Assembly: GCF_003002065.1 (NCBI RefSeq) | Contig: NZ_PVZG01000001.1 | Coordinates: forward strand, 744,001 to 808,000 | Length of the DNA stretch: 64,000 nucleotides | Reading direction: 5' to 3' | Source of the DNA: Pseudosporangium ferrugineum | Lineage (GTDB): Bacteria; Actinomycetota; Actinomycetes; Mycobacteriales; Micromonosporaceae | Shown here: positions 42,707 to 52,311 of the stretch, one piece after another | Layout: every line of letters starts with the position of its first letter | Position numbering within the stretch: the stretch's first letter is position 1 | The notes under the pieces: model-generated | What the model was told of the DNA's origin: nothing | Databases searched by the model: none | What the model saw: the letters and a program-made list of their open reading frames with translations, nothing else | Translations under genes and position numbers: made by a program

Positions 42707-44185
42707 TCAGGACGCGGCGGCGAGATCCTCCAGGGTGGCCCGGGCGCCCTTGGTGTGCAGGGAGGAGAGCACCGACCGGTACGCCGACACGAAGCGCTCG
42801 TCGTCGATCAGGTCGCCGAAGACGTCGCGGTTCGCGAGGAAGGCCAGGGGGTCCTCGCGCTGGCGGCGGGCGGCCTCCATGAGGGGCTCGCGGAGGTTGT
42901 CCACGACCTCGATCGGCCTGCCCTGCTCGTCCACGCCCTCGGCGTAGCGGGCCCACGACGCCACCACCGCGGTCGCGCGGAGGATCTCGCCGCCGGTACG
43001 CAGGTTGTGGCGGATCACCGGCAGCAGCCACTTGGGGATCCGGTCGGAGCTCTCCGCGCACAACCGCGCGACCGTGTCCCTGACCTGGGCGTTGGAGAAG
43101 CGGTCGATGAGCTGGTGCTGGTACTCGTCCAGGTCGATGCCGGGCACCGGTGCCAGCGTCGGGGCGGCCTCGCGGGCCATGTACGCCAGCAGGAAGTCCG
43201 CGAACAGCGGGTCCTGGGCGGCGTCGTGCACGAGCCGGTAGCCGCTGAGGTAGCCGAAGTAGCAGAGCGCCTGGTGGCCGGCGTTGAGCAGGCGCAGCTT
43301 CATCAGCTCGTACGGTTCGACGTCCGCCACGACCTGCACCCCGGCGTCCTCGAACGGCGGCCGGCCGAGCGGGAACGCGTCCTCGAGCACCCACTGGGTG
43401 AAGGGCTCGCAGACCACCGGCCAGGCGTCGTCCACGCCGAACCGGCTGCGGACCTCCTCGCGATCGTCGTCGGTGGTCACCGGGGTGATCCGGTCCACCA
43501 TGCTGTTCGGGAACGCGACGTTCCCGTCCACCCAGGAGCCGAGTTCCGGGTCGCGCAGCGTGGCGAAGGCGACGAAGCTGCGCCGGGCGGCGTCCCCGTT
43601 GCCCTGGATGTTGTCGCAGCTCATGATCGTGAAGGGCGGCAGGCCGCGGGCGCGGCGGCGGGCCAGCGCCTCGGTGATCAGCGCGAAGGTGGTCCGGGGC
43701 ACGGCGCCGGGCCGCAGATCGTGCCGGACGTCCGGGTTGTCGGCGAGGAACTCCCCCGTGACCGCGCTGAAGTTGTAGCCGCCCTCGGTGACGGTCAGCG
43801 AGACGATGCGGACGCCGGCGGAGGCCATCTTCTCGATGACGGCCTCGGGATCGTCGGGCGCGTACAGGTATTCGGTGATGGCGCCGACGATCCGGGGCTC
43901 CAGCGTGCCGCCGGGCGCCTTGACGACCAGGGTGTAGAGGCCGTCCTGGGCCGCGAGCACGTCACGCATCCGCCGGTCGGCGGGCATCACCCCGACCCCG
44001 CAGATCGCCCAGTCGAGGGCCTTGCCCGCGGACATCAGGCGATCGAGATACATCGCCTCGTGGGCCCGGTGGAACCCCCCGACCCCGAAGTGCACGATCC
44101 CGGTACGCAGGGCGCCGCGGTCGTACGCGGGGACCGGCAACCCGGCCGGCAATGACGACAGGTTCCGGGCGTTGAGCGGCAACAT
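42707..44185 (-). CDS. Mannitol 2-dehydrogenase/fructuronate reductase family oxidoreductase
   Basis: A 492-aa long-chain polyol dehydrogenase; GGGAGG about seven bases before ATG 44185. The N-terminal Rossmann part shows IVHFGVGGFHRAHEAMYLDRLM, and the family motif appears as TIMSCDNIQGNGDAARRSFVAFA. The catalytic Lys/Asn region is in EPYELMKLRLLNAGHQALCYFGYLSG (about 310-335). It oxidises mannitol (or another hexitol or hexonate) with NAD(P); mannitol and arabinitol cannot be told apart. It is separated from aceB upstream by a strong terminator. Confidence 0.93.
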   Translation of the reverse strand: MLPLNARNLSSLPAGLPVPAYDRGALRTGIVHFGVGGFHRAHEAMYLDRLMSAGKALDWAICGVGVMPADRRMRDVLAAQDGLYTLVVKAPGGTLEPRIVGAITEYLYAPDDPEAVIEKMASAGVRIVSLTVTEGGYNFSAVTGEFLADNPDVRHDLRPGAVPRTTFALITEALARRRARGLPPFTIMSCDNIQGNGDAARRSFVAFATLRDPELGSWVDGNVAFPNSMVDRITPVTTDDDREEVRSRFGVDDAWPVVCEPFTQWVLEDAFPLGRPPFEDAGVQVVADVEPYELMKLRLLNAGHQALCYFGYLSGYRLVHDAAQDPLFADFLLAYMAREAAPTLAPVPGIDLDEYQHQLIDRFSNAQVRDTVARLCAESSDRIPKWLLPVIRHNLRTGGEILRATAVVASWARYAEGVDEQGRPIEVVDNLREPLMEAARRQREDPLAFLANRDVFGDLIDDERFVSAYRSVLSSLHTKGARATLEDLAAAS

Positions 44186-44296
44186 CGGGTGTCCTCCCGC
44201 ACGGCGAGGGGCCTGGGACAACCCCAGCATCGCATCCCGCGGAGCCGCCCGCTGGTGCCCGGCCGCCGACCCGGGCGGGCGCCGTGCGCAAACGGT

Positions 44297-44329
44297 CACG
44301 GCCCGGCGGTGGTGCACCGCCGGGCCGTG
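44297..44329 (-). terminator. Strong hairpin terminator after aceB
   Basis: Fifteen-bp perfect arms CACGGCCCGGCGGTG (44297-44311) and their complement (44315-44329) with a three-base loop, 13 bp past the aceB stop. It separates the glyoxylate genes from the downstream dehydrogenase on the same strand. Confidence 0.85.
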
Positions 44330-44342
44330 CCGTTCCCGCCGC

Positions 44343-45959
44343 TCAGGCGGTCAGAACCGGCGCCGGGGCGGGCTTGTCGCCGGTCAGATGCCGCAGATAG
44401 GCGGGCAGGGTGAGGAACTCCGGGCAGGTCCGCTCCGTGAGCAGCACGGTGAGCAGGGTGCGGGCCTGCCCGAAGCGCCGGGCGGCGTCCTCGTCGAGCG
44501 CGCCGGTCTCGGCGAGCACGTCCAGCTCCTCGCGGAGCATCCGGGTCACCAGCCCGGCGGTCACCGGCACGCCGTAGTCGGTCGGGGTCCCGGTCGAGAT
44601 CCACTGCCAGAGCTGGGTACGGCAGATCTCCGCGGTCGCCGCGTCCTCCATCAGCCCGCCGAGCGCCACCGCGCCCCGGCCGCCGAGCCACGCGGCCGTG
44701 TACCGCAGCGCCACGCTGGCGTTGGTGCGCAGTGCCACCTCGCTGACCGCCACGGCCGTCTCCTTGACGTCGAGCAGGTCCTCCGCGGTGACGTGCACAT
44801 CGTCGCGGCGGCGCACGATCTGATGCGGCTCGAAGCCGAGCCACTGATCGAACACCTCCCGGCACGTCTCGACCAGGCCCGGGTGGGCCACCCACGAGCC
44901 GTCGAAGCCGTCGCCGACCTCGCGCCGCTTGTCCTGCCGGACCTGGTTGAGGGCCCGCTTGGCGGCGACCGGGTCACGGCTGGGCACGACGGCGGCCATG
45001 CCGCCGATCGCGTGGGCGCCGCGCCGGTGGCAGGTCCGGACCAGCAGTTCCGTGTACGCCCGCATGAACGGCGCCGTCATCGTCACCTGCGAGCGCTCCG
45101 GCAGCACCACGTCCGGCCGGTTCTTGATCATGCTGAACAGGTAGTCCCACCGGCCCGCGTTGAGCCCGGCCGAGTGCTCGCGCAGCTCGTACAGGATCTC
45201 GTCCATCTCGAAGGCCGCGGTGATGGTCTCGATCAGCACCGTCGCCCGGATCGTGCCGCGCGGGATGCCGAGCTGCTGCTGGGCGAAGACGAACACGTCG
45301 TTCCACAGCCGCGCCTCGAGGTGGTTCTCGAGCTTGGGCAGGTAGAAGTACGGGCCGCTGTCGCGGTCGAGCTGCCTGCGGCCGCAGTGGAACAGGTACA
45401 TGCCGAAGTCGAACAGCGACGCCGACACCGCGCGACCGCCGATCCGCAGGTGGCACTCGGGCAGGTGCCAGCCGCGGGGCCGGACCATGATGGTCGGCAT
45501 CGACTCCCCGACCCTGTATTCCTTGCCGTCCGGGGCGGTGAAGTCCAGCCTGCCGTCCAGCGCGTCGCGCAGGTTGAGCTGGCCGAGCACCACGTTCTCC
45601 CAGGTCGGCGACGTGGCGTCCTCGAAGTCGGCCATCCACACCTTGGCGCCGGAGTTGAGCGCGTTGATCGTCATCTTGCGCTCGGGCGGGCCGGTGATCT
45701 CCACCCGCCGGTCGGTCAGGTCCTCGGCGGGCGGTGCCACCGTCCACGAGTCGTCCTTGCGGACAGCCTCGGTCGACGGCAGGAAGTCCAGCTCCGTGGT
45801 GCGGGTGGCCCGCCGCCGGCGCCGCCGCTCGAGCAGCTGCACCCGCCGCGCGCCGAACTCGCGGTCCAGCGCCACGACGAAGTCGATCGCCTCGGGGGTG
45901 AGGATCTCGGCATAGCGCCCCTGACTCTCGCCGGTGATGGTGATCTCCTCGCCGCTCAT
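44343..45959 (-). CDS. aceB: Malate synthase A
   Basis: A 538-aa enzyme of usual length for malate synthase A. It combines glyoxylate and acetyl-CoA to malate. The family signature is present (about 245-285: ATVLIETITAAFEMDEILYE, then REHSAGLNAGRWDYLFS), with catalytic residues in MTAPFMRAYTELLV and the C-terminal DVKETAVAVSEVALRTNA region. The ATG overlaps the aceA stop (ATGA), so aceA-aceB form one operon, and a 15-bp hairpin follows. Confidence 0.97.
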   Translation of the reverse strand: MSGEEITITGESQGRYAEILTPEAIDFVVALDREFGARRVQLLERRRRRRATRTTELDFLPSTEAVRKDDSWTVAPPAEDLTDRRVEITGPPERKMTINALNSGAKVWMADFEDATSPTWENVVLGQLNLRDALDGRLDFTAPDGKEYRVGESMPTIMVRPRGWHLPECHLRIGGRAVSASLFDFGMYLFHCGRRQLDRDSGPYFYLPKLENHLEARLWNDVFVFAQQQLGIPRGTIRATVLIETITAAFEMDEILYELREHSAGLNAGRWDYLFSMIKNRPDVVLPERSQVTMTAPFMRAYTELLVRTCHRRGAHAIGGMAAVVPSRDPVAAKRALNQVRQDKRREVGDGFDGSWVAHPGLVETCREVFDQWLGFEPHQIVRRRDDVHVTAEDLLDVKETAVAVSEVALRTNASVALRYTAAWLGGRGAVALGGLMEDAATAEICRTQLWQWISTGTPTDYGVPVTAGLVTRMLREELDVLAETGALDEDAARRFGQARTLLTVLLTERTCPEFLTLPAYLRHLTGDKPAPAPVLTA

Positions 45960-47248
45960 CAGAACTGCTCCGCCTCGGTCGAGCCGGACAGCGCCGTCGT
46001 GGAGCTCTCCGGGTTCAGCGCGGTCGAGACGGCGTCGAAGTAGCCGGTGCCGACCTCGGCCTGGTGCTTGGTCGCGGTGTAGCCCTCGGACTCGGCCGCG
46101 AACTCGGCCTCCTGGAGCTTCACGTACGCGCTCATGCCGGTCTCGGAGTAGCCCTTGGCCAGCTCGAACATCGAGTGGTTCAGGGCGTGGAAGCCGGCCA
46201 GCGTGACGAACTGGAACTTGTAACCCATCGCGCCGAGCTCCTTCTGGAACCGGGCGATCGTGGCGTCGTCGAGGTTGCGCTTCCAGTTGAACGACGGCGA
46301 GCAGTTGTACGCCAGCATCTTGTCCGGGTGCACCCTGTGGACCGCCTCGGCGAAGGACCGCGCGAACTCCAGGTCGGGCTTGCCGGTCTCGACCCAGAGC
46401 AGGTCGGCGTAGTCGGCGTACGCCACCCCGCGGGCGATCGCGGACTCCGGGCCGCTGCGCACCCGGAAGAACCCCTCGGCCGTACGCTCACCGGTGAGGA
46501 ACGGCTTGTCCCGCTCGTCGACGTCGGTGGTGAGCAGGTCGGCGGCGAGCGCGTCGGTGCGGGCGATGATCAGGCTGGGCACCCCGGCGACGTCCGCGGC
46601 GAGGCGGGCGGCGTTGAGCGTACGGATGTGCTGCGCGGTCGGGATGAGCACCTTGCCGCCCAGGTGGCCGCACTTCTTCTCGGAGGCCAGCTGGTCCTCC
46701 CAGTGCACGCCCGCGGCGCCGGCGGCGATCATCGCCTTCATCAGCTCGAACGCGTTGAGCGGACCGCCGAAGCCGGCCTCGGCGTCGGCGACGATCGGTG
46801 CGAACCAGTCGCGCTCGTGGCGGCCGGCGGCGGTGTCGATCTGGTCGGCGCGCAGCAGGGCGTTGTTGATCCGGCGGACCACGGCCGGCACCGAGTTCGC
46901 CGGGTAGAGGCTCTGGTCCGGGTACGTGTGCCCGGACAGGTTCGCGTCGGCGGCGACCTGCCAGCCGGAGAGGTAGATCGCCTTCAGGCCGGCCCGCACC
47001 ATCTGCACCGCCTGCCCGCCGGTGAGCGCGCCCAGCGCGTTGATGTACTCCTCGTCGTGCAGCAGCTCCCACAGCCGCTGCGCACCGCGCTCGGCGAGGG
47101 TGTGCCGTTCCTGCAAGCTGCCCCGCAGACGGACGACGTCCTGCGCGGTGTAGCTGCGCTTGACGCCGAGCCATCGAGGATCGCCGGCCCAGGCCCGAGT
47201 GAGGTCCGCGGCGGTACCGCCCCTGACGTCGGTCAGCTGATCAGTCAT
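45959..47248 (-). CDS. aceA: Isocitrate lyase
   Basis: A 429-aa enzyme, normal for bacterial isocitrate lyase. The catalytic signature [14 protein letters not shown] is near residues 190-203, with WEDQLASE before it and [21 protein letters not shown] after it; [13 protein letters not shown] lies near the C-terminus. It splits isocitrate to succinate and glyoxylate, the first glyoxylate-shunt step. It leads the aceA-aceB operon and is divergent from the RamB-like regulator across a 119-bp gap. Confidence 0.97.
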   Translation of the reverse strand: MTDQLTDVRGGTAADLTRAWAGDPRWLGVKRSYTAQDVVRLRGSLQERHTLAERGAQRLWELLHDEEYINALGALTGGQAVQMVRAGLKAIYLSGWQVAADANLSGHTYPDQSLYPANSVPAVVRRINNALLRADQIDTAAGRHERDWFAPIVADAEAGFGGPLNAFELMKAMIAAGAAGVHWEDQLASEKKCGHLGGKVLIPTAQHIRTLNAARLAADVAGVPSLIIARTDALAADLLTTDVDERDKPFLTGERTAEGFFRVRSGPESAIARGVAYADYADLLWVETGKPDLEFARSFAEAVHRVHPDKMLAYNCSPSFNWKRNLDDATIARFQKELGAMGYKFQFVTLAGFHALNHSMFELAKGYSETGMSAYVKLQEAEFAAESEGYTATKHQAEVGTGYFDAVSTALNPESSTTALSGSTEAEQF

Positions 47249-47331
47249 CTCTTGTCCTTTCCGCCCTGCTCCCCGGTGGAAGAACTCGACTGTTGCGCAG
47301 CCCCACCCGCCCTCTGAAGCCGTTTGTGAGG

Positions 47332-47359
47332 AGAAGAATCGTTAATCTTCTGCTAGCGT
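47332..47359 (+). promoter_or_regulatory. Promoter of the RamB-like gene with inverted repeat
   Basis: AGAAGA (47332-47337) and TCTTCT (47346-47351) form an inverted repeat with an eight-base spacer; the -10 box TAGCGT (47354-47359) follows, eight bases before GTG 47368. A regulator bound at the repeat would cover its own promoter; autoregulation is an inference. Confidence 0.45.
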
Positions 47360-47367
47360 AAAAACCC

Positions 47368-48822
47368 GTGACGGCTTCACCTTCCGACGCCAGCGTCGAT
47401 CTCGTGACCCTCGGCCAGCGGCTGCGCCATCTGCGCCGGTCGAAGAACATGACCCTCGACCAGCTCAGCGCCGCGGTGGGCCGGGCGCCCTCCCAGTTGT
47501 CCCTGATCGAGAACGGCAAACGGGAACCCAAGCTCAGCGTGCTGCAGGCGATCGCGGGTGCTCTGGGCGTACCGATGCAGGATCTGTTGCGGCCGGAAGC
47601 GCCGAGCCGGCGCGCCGGGCTGGAGATCGAGCTGGCCCATTTCCAGCGCGAACCCGCCTACCTGGCGCTGGGGCTGCCGGCCGTGCGGGCCGGGCGGCGG
47701 CTGCCCGCGGACGCCCTCGAGTCGCTGATCGGCCTGCACCGGGAGCTGACCCGGCTGCTCACCGAGCAGAGTGCCACGCCCGAGGTGGCGCGGCGGGCCA
47801 ACCAGCAGCTGCGCGAACGGATGCGCCGGCGCGACAACTACTTCGCCGACGTCGAGCGGGCCGCGGCGAAGGTCCTCCAGTCGGTCAAGCACGCCACCGG
47901 CCCGCTGTCGCAGCGCGGCATCCTCGACATCGCGGCCCACCTCGGCTTCAGCCTGCACTACGTGCCCGACCTGCCCGGCTCCACCCGCTCGGTCACCGAC
48001 CTGCGCAACCGCCGCATCTACCTGCCGCAGGTGGCCAGCAACAAGGGCCACGACCCGCGCGCCGTGGTGCTGCAGACCCTCGGCCACTTCGTCCTCGGCC
48101 ACGAGGACCCGGCGGACTACGGCGACTTCCTCCGCCAGCGCGTCGAGGCCAACTACTTCGCGGCGGCGCTGCTGATGCCGGAGAAGTTCGCCGTCGAATT
48201 CCTCAGCGAGGCGAAGGCCGACCGGGCCCTGGCGATCGACGACTTCCGCGACGCGTTCGGGGTCTCCTACGAGACGGCGGCGCACCGCTTCACCAACCTG
48301 GCGACCCACCACTTCGGCATCCCGGTCCACTTCTGCCGCGTCCACGAGAGCGGCACGGTCTACAAGGCGTACGAGAACGACGGCGTCCGCTTCCCCGCCG
48401 ACGTGACCGGCGCGATCGAGGGCCAGCCGGTCTGCCGCAACTGGGCCTCCCGCACGGTCTTCCAGGCCCCGGACCCGTACTCGTCCTTCTACCAGTTCAC
48501 CGACACCGTCGGCGGCACGTACTGGTGCACGGTGCACGTGGAATCGACCCGCTCGGGCGAATTCTCGGTGACGGTCGGCACCCCGTACGAACACGCCCGC
48601 TGGTTCCGCGGCGGCGACACCGCCCGCCGCACGGTCTCCCGCTGCCCGGACCCGGACTGCTGCCGCCGCCCCCCGGCGGCCCTGGTCCGGCAATGGTCGG
48701 GCCACGCCTGGCCGAGCGCCCGGGTGCACTCGCACCTGCTGGCGGCCCTCCCGCCGGGCACCTTCCCGGGTGTCGACGCCCAGGACGTCTACGAATTCCT
48801 GGACCGCCGAGCCCAGCCCTGA
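47368..48822 (+). CDS. ramB: RamB-like regulator of acetate/glyoxylate metabolism (XRE-ImmA/IrrE-DUF2083)
   Basis: A 484-aa regulator with the full actinobacterial RamB architecture: XRE helix-turn-helix (about 12-70: LRHLRRSKNMTLDQLSAAVG, RAPSQLSLIENGKREPKLS), an ImmA/IrrE-like region (about 185-290: VVLQTLGHFVLGHED, ANYFAAALLMPEKF) and a C-terminal short-chain acyl sensor-type domain with CPDPDCCRRPP. In Corynebacterium RamB controls the divergent aceA and acetate genes, and the same arrangement here makes control of aceA-aceB likely. The symbol is by similarity of architecture and position only. The GTG is leaderless. Confidence 0.87.
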   Translation: MTASPSDASVDLVTLGQRLRHLRRSKNMTLDQLSAAVGRAPSQLSLIENGKREPKLSVLQAIAGALGVPMQDLLRPEAPSRRAGLEIELAHFQREPAYLALGLPAVRAGRRLPADALESLIGLHRELTRLLTEQSATPEVARRANQQLRERMRRRDNYFADVERAAAKVLQSVKHATGPLSQRGILDIAAHLGFSLHYVPDLPGSTRSVTDLRNRRIYLPQVASNKGHDPRAVVLQTLGHFVLGHEDPADYGDFLRQRVEANYFAAALLMPEKFAVEFLSEAKADRALAIDDFRDAFGVSYETAAHRFTNLATHHFGIPVHFCRVHESGTVYKAYENDGVRFPADVTGAIEGQPVCRNWASRTVFQAPDPYSSFYQFTDTVGGTYWCTVHVESTRSGEFSVTVGTPYEHARWFRGGDTARRTVSRCPDPDCCRRPPAALVRQWSGHAWPSARVHSHLLAALPPGTFPGVDAQDVYEFLDRRAQP

Positions 48823-48834
48823 CCGGGTACGCGC

Positions 48835-51800
48835 TCAGTAGTGGATGGTGATGTCCACCCGGCGGTTGCGGGCCCTTCCTGCGGCGGTGTCGTTGCCGGC
48901 GGTGGGGTTCGCCTCGCCCTTGGAGATCGCGTGCGTCGTGAGATTCGGGCGGGTGCTGACGAGCCGGCAGACCGCCGTCGCGCGGCGTTTGCCGAGCCGC
49001 TGACTGTAGCTCTTGCTGCCGCGGTCGTCGGTACGGCCGATACAGGTCACCGCCCGGGCTCCGCTGAGTTTGGCTCGCAGCGTCACAAGGTAGCGCTGCT
49101 GGGCGACGCTGATGCGGCTGGAGTCGGTGCCGAAGTACACCGAGCGGGGCACGGTGAACTGGTTGAGGACCAGGCGGGTGCGGCTGGTGGCGCGCAGGGT
49201 CCGGCCGGTGGCGGGTACGGTCGTGCCGGCGACGGCGACCGGGTACCCGCCCGGTGTGGCGGCCATGGCCCGGCCGAGTGGGTTGAGCTTGACCGTGACG
49301 GCGGCCCGGCGGCCGGCGGTGGTCATGCCGACCCGGCCGGTGCCGAGGATGACGCGCTTGCCGGAGACGGTGCTCCAGAGCACGACGGTGTTGCGGCCCT
49401 TGATCGCCGAGGTGAAGGTGACGATGACCGGAAGCGTGGCCCGGGCCGGTGCGCCCCGGGTGACCATGAGCTTGGTGACCGTGACCTTCGCCGAGCCGGT
49501 CGACGGAGACGGTCCGGGAGTCCCGGCGCCGCCCTCGGTCACGACGGCGGTGTAGGTGCCGGTGACCACGGACCCCACGGCGTCGCTGATGCGGTAGGTG
49601 ACGGAGTTGGCGGTGCCGGCGAAGCCGGCGACGGGGACGAAGGTGATGACACCGGTGGTCGCGTCGAGTGCGTACGTGCCCTGTCCGTCGATGGTGACCA
49701 TGGTGACCGGCCGGCCGCCGGCGTCGAGCAGGGTGATGCCGCCGCCGGCCGGGACGGGCAGGTTTGTCCGCTGGGTGTCGGAGTTGGTGCCGGTGCTGCC
49801 GGAGCGGGTCGGTGGGACGGTCACCGGCAGGCCGATCTTGCGGGCGGTGCCGGCCTCGTTGACGCCGACGGCCAGGAAGGTGTGCTGTCCGGCCGCCAGG
49901 TCCGCCGGGACGGTGACCGGCATGGAGAAGGTGCCGTTGCCGTCGGTGGTGACCGTCGCGAGCTGGATCGGCGCCGAGTAGATGCTCACCTGGACCGTGG
50001 AGTAGGGCGCGAACCCGGTGCCGATGACGGTGATCTGCTGCGCCGGAGCGGCGAGCGCGAGCCGGCCCTTGTCCGTGGTCAACGTCAGCGGCACGTCGTC
50101 GGGTACCTGCGCCGGGGGCACCGGCGCGGACGGGATGACCGCGTTCGACGCCGGCGACGGCGCCGAGCTGCCGCCCGGCCCCTGGGCGATGACCGTCACG
50201 ACGTAGCTGGTGCCGGCGACGGCGCCGATCACACACGAGGTGTCCGACGCTGTCGTCGCGCAAGACCCTGGTCCGGGTGACGCGTACGCGGTGTAGCCGG
50301 TGACCGCGCCGGACGCGGCCGGCCAGGACACCGCGATCGACGAGGTGCCCGCCGTGGCGGTCGCTGACGCCGGCGCAGCCGGGGGGCTGGGGACGGGCGG
50401 GGGGATGACGGGGACGGCCGGGGTGACCGAGGATGCCGGGGACTCGGCGCCCGGGCCGGCGGCGTTCACCGCGCGGACCTTCACCTGATACGCCGTACCG
50501 TTGGTCAGACCGGTCAGGGTGGCCACCCGGGTGCCATTGGCGCCGGCGGTGGTCGTCACGCTCGTCCAGGTGCCGCCATCGTCGGTGGACACCTCGTAGT
50601 CGATGATGGAGCTGCCGCCGTTGTCGGCCGGCGGGGTGAACGTCACCGTCGCCGACTCGCTGCCGCCGGTGGTGCCGACTCCGGTCGGTGCGCCGGGCAC
50701 GGTGCGTGGGGTGCCGTCGACCGGGCCGACCGCGCCGCCGTCGCCGTTCGCGTTGACAGCGCGGACCCTGATGCCGTACGTGGTGCCGTTGGTCAGGTTG
50801 CCGACCGTGGCGCTCAACGGGTCCGTACCGGCCGTGGTGAGGGTTGTCCAGGCGCCGCCGTCGACGGACACCTCGTACCGCAGGATCCCGCTACCGCCGG
50901 CCGGCGGAAAGCTCAGGTCCAGCTCGCCTGCGCCGGGAACGACCGTCAGACTCGCGGGCGCGCTGGGCGGCCCCGGCGCCGCCGGGGTGACCTGCGCGGA
51001 CGGGTCGCTGACCGCGGACTGGCCGGTGACCCCACCGTTGTTCGTGGCGGTGACCGTGAAGGTGTACGCCTGCCCGTTGGTCAGGCCGGTGACCTCGCAG
51101 GTGGTGGCCCCGCTGGTCGTGCACGTGTGGTTGCCCGGGCTGGACGTCACCGTGTAGTTGGTGACGGGCCAGCCGCCGTAGGTCGCCGACGCGGTCCAGT
51201 CGACGGTGACCTTGGTGTCGCCCGGGGTGCCGGCGACGGCGGTCGGCGGCGGCGGCGCGGAGCTGACGACCAGGCCGATCGGGCTGTTCAGGCCGGTGAC
51301 GATCGCGGTCGCGTTGCCGCCGGGGAAGTCAGGGGGCATCTTGTACACGGCGCTGGAACCGTTGCTGGACGCGAAGAGGTTGCCGCGGCCGTCGATGGCC
51401 AGACCCCACGAGTACTGGACGCCGGTGGCGAAGGGCGTCCAGGTGCCGTCGGTCGCGATCCGGATGATGGTGTAGGCGGTGGCGCTGGTGACGTACACGA
51501 CGCCGTTGGCGTCGGCGACGATGCCGGTCGGGAAGGCGATGCCGGTGGCGTACACGCTCACGATGCCGGTGCTGGTCACCTTGATCACGCGGTTGCGCGT
51601 GTAGTCGGCGACGAAGACGTTGTCGCTGGGATCGACCGCGATGCCGTACGGGGTGACCCCGCCCGGGACGGTGATCGTGGATTGCACGCCGCCGACGACC
51701 TTGAGCAGCTGGTTTCCCTGGCCGACGTAGATCGTGCCGGTCGAGTCGATGTTCACCGCGTTCGGATAGCTCAGCCCGGTGACGGCGGTGGTCTGGGTGC

Positions 51801-52155
51801 CGTCGGCGGCGATCCGGACGATCCGGTTGTTGCCGGCGTCGGCGACGTAGAGGGAGCCGTCGCGCGCGCGGCTCACCTGGTACGGGTCGCTCAGCCCGCT
51901 GCCCACGCTGGTCTCCCCGCCGCCGGCCGCGATCCGCAGCAGCGAGGAGTTGTACTGCCCGACGATGTACAGGTCGGCGTACGGGTCGGAGCCGGTGGCT
52001 GCCGCCGCGGGCCCGGCCGAGCCCCCGGCGACGAGGCCGCTGGCCACCAGCGACACGACGAGTACGGCCGCGGTCCGCCGGCAGACTGCCCGGAATGCGA
52101 CGACCCACCGCCGGGACATACGGCGCTGACTGCTGGCGGAGCGATCCGAGCGCAT
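48835..52155 (-). CDS. Large secreted NHL-propeller, fibronectin III and OmpA-like protein
   Basis: A 1106-aa exported protein; GGGGAG is about eight bases before ATG 52155. A long basic signal peptide (to about residue 53) precedes an NHL/SMP-type beta-propeller (about 60-305: GLSDPYQVSRARDGSLYVAD, GVTPYGIAVDPSDNVFVAD). Four fibronectin III domains follow (about 310-665), then an IPT/Ig-like region (about 690-785) and a CshA-type or cadherin-like strand domain (about 800-895). The C-terminus resembles an OmpA peptidoglycan-binding domain (about 990-1106: SVYFGTDSSRISVAQQRYLV, TCIGRTDDRGSKSYSQRLGKRRA, ending RNRRVDITIHY). It should attach to peptidoglycan and display propeller and FN3 domains. 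Function unknown. Confidence 0.85.
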   Translation of the reverse strand: MRSDRSASSQRRMSRRWVVAFRAVCRRTAAVLVVSLVASGLVAGGSAGPAAAATGSDPYADLYIVGQYNSSLLRIAAGGGETSVGSGLSDPYQVSRARDGSLYVADAGNNRIVRIAADGTQTTAVTGLSYPNAVNIDSTGTIYVGQGNQLLKVVGGVQSTITVPGGVTPYGIAVDPSDNVFVADYTRNRVIKVTSTGIVSVYATGIAFPTGIVADANGVVYVTSATAYTIIRIATDGTWTPFATGVQYSWGLAIDGRGNLFASSNGSSAVYKMPPDFPGGNATAIVTGLNSPIGLVVSSAPPPPTAVAGTPGDTKVTVDWTASATYGGWPVTNYTVTSSPGNHTCTTSGATTCEVTGLTNGQAYTFTVTATNNGGVTGQSAVSDPSAQVTPAAPGPPSAPASLTVVPGAGELDLSFPPAGGSGILRYEVSVDGGAWTTLTTAGTDPLSATVGNLTNGTTYGIRVRAVNANGDGGAVGPVDGTPRTVPGAPTGVGTTGGSESATVTFTPPADNGGSSIIDYEVSTDDGGTWTSVTTTAGANGTRVATLTGLTNGTAYQVKVRAVNAAGPGAESPASSVTPAVPVIPPPVPSPPAAPASATATAGTSSIAVSWPAASGAVTGYTAYASPGPGSCATTASDTSCVIGAVAGTSYVVTVIAQGPGGSSAPSPASNAVIPSAPVPPAQVPDDVPLTLTTDKGRLALAAPAQQITVIGTGFAPYSTVQVSIYSAPIQLATVTTDGNGTFSMPVTVPADLAAGQHTFLAVGVNEAGTARKIGLPVTVPPTRSGSTGTNSDTQRTNLPVPAGGGITLLDAGGRPVTMVTIDGQGTYALDATTGVITFVPVAGFAGTANSVTYRISDAVGSVVTGTYTAVVTEGGAGTPGPSPSTGSAKVTVTKLMVTRGAPARATLPVIVTFTSAIKGRNTVVLWSTVSGKRVILGTGRVGMTTAGRRAAVTVKLNPLGRAMAATPGGYPVAVAGTTVPATGRTLRATSRTRLVLNQFTVPRSVYFGTDSSRISVAQQRYLVTLRAKLSGARAVTCIGRTDDRGSKSYSQRLGKRRATAVCRLVSTRPNLTTHAISKGEANPTAGNDTAAGRARNRRVDITIHY

Positions 52156-52190
52156 TCTGAGACTCCCCGTGCCGAAAGGCTGACATCGGG

Positions 52191-52221
52191 AATATAGCTA
52201 AACGTCACCCTATTCGTGACG
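52191..52221 (-). promoter_or_regulatory. Promoter and inverted-repeat operator of the NHL/FN3/OmpA-like gene
   Basis: On the minus strand a TATATT -10 box (52191-52196) is preceded by the inverted repeat CGTCACCCTATTCGTGACG (52203-52221, 6-bp arms with seven-base spacer). The arms nearly extend to AAACGTCAC/GTGACGGTTT. The repeat fills the -35/-10 spacer, as a repressor or activator site would. Confidence 0.5.
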
Positions 52222-52311
52222 GTTTGCCATGATTGTCGACGCCCTGGGGACCCGGCAGCCGGGGGCCCTGCCGGCGCCGGGCGTTGCGGGTCGCCCGGCG
52301 CCGGGAGGGGG

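Noticed and set aside
52156-52240. Minus-strand GGCAAACC followed by a hairpin and GACG, resembling the core of a c-di-GMP-I riboswitch
   Set aside because: The stem lacks the GNRA loop, the CAAAGCC segment reads TTTAGCT, and a TATATT -10 box lies downstream of it, so the element is upstream of transcription and better explained as an operator.
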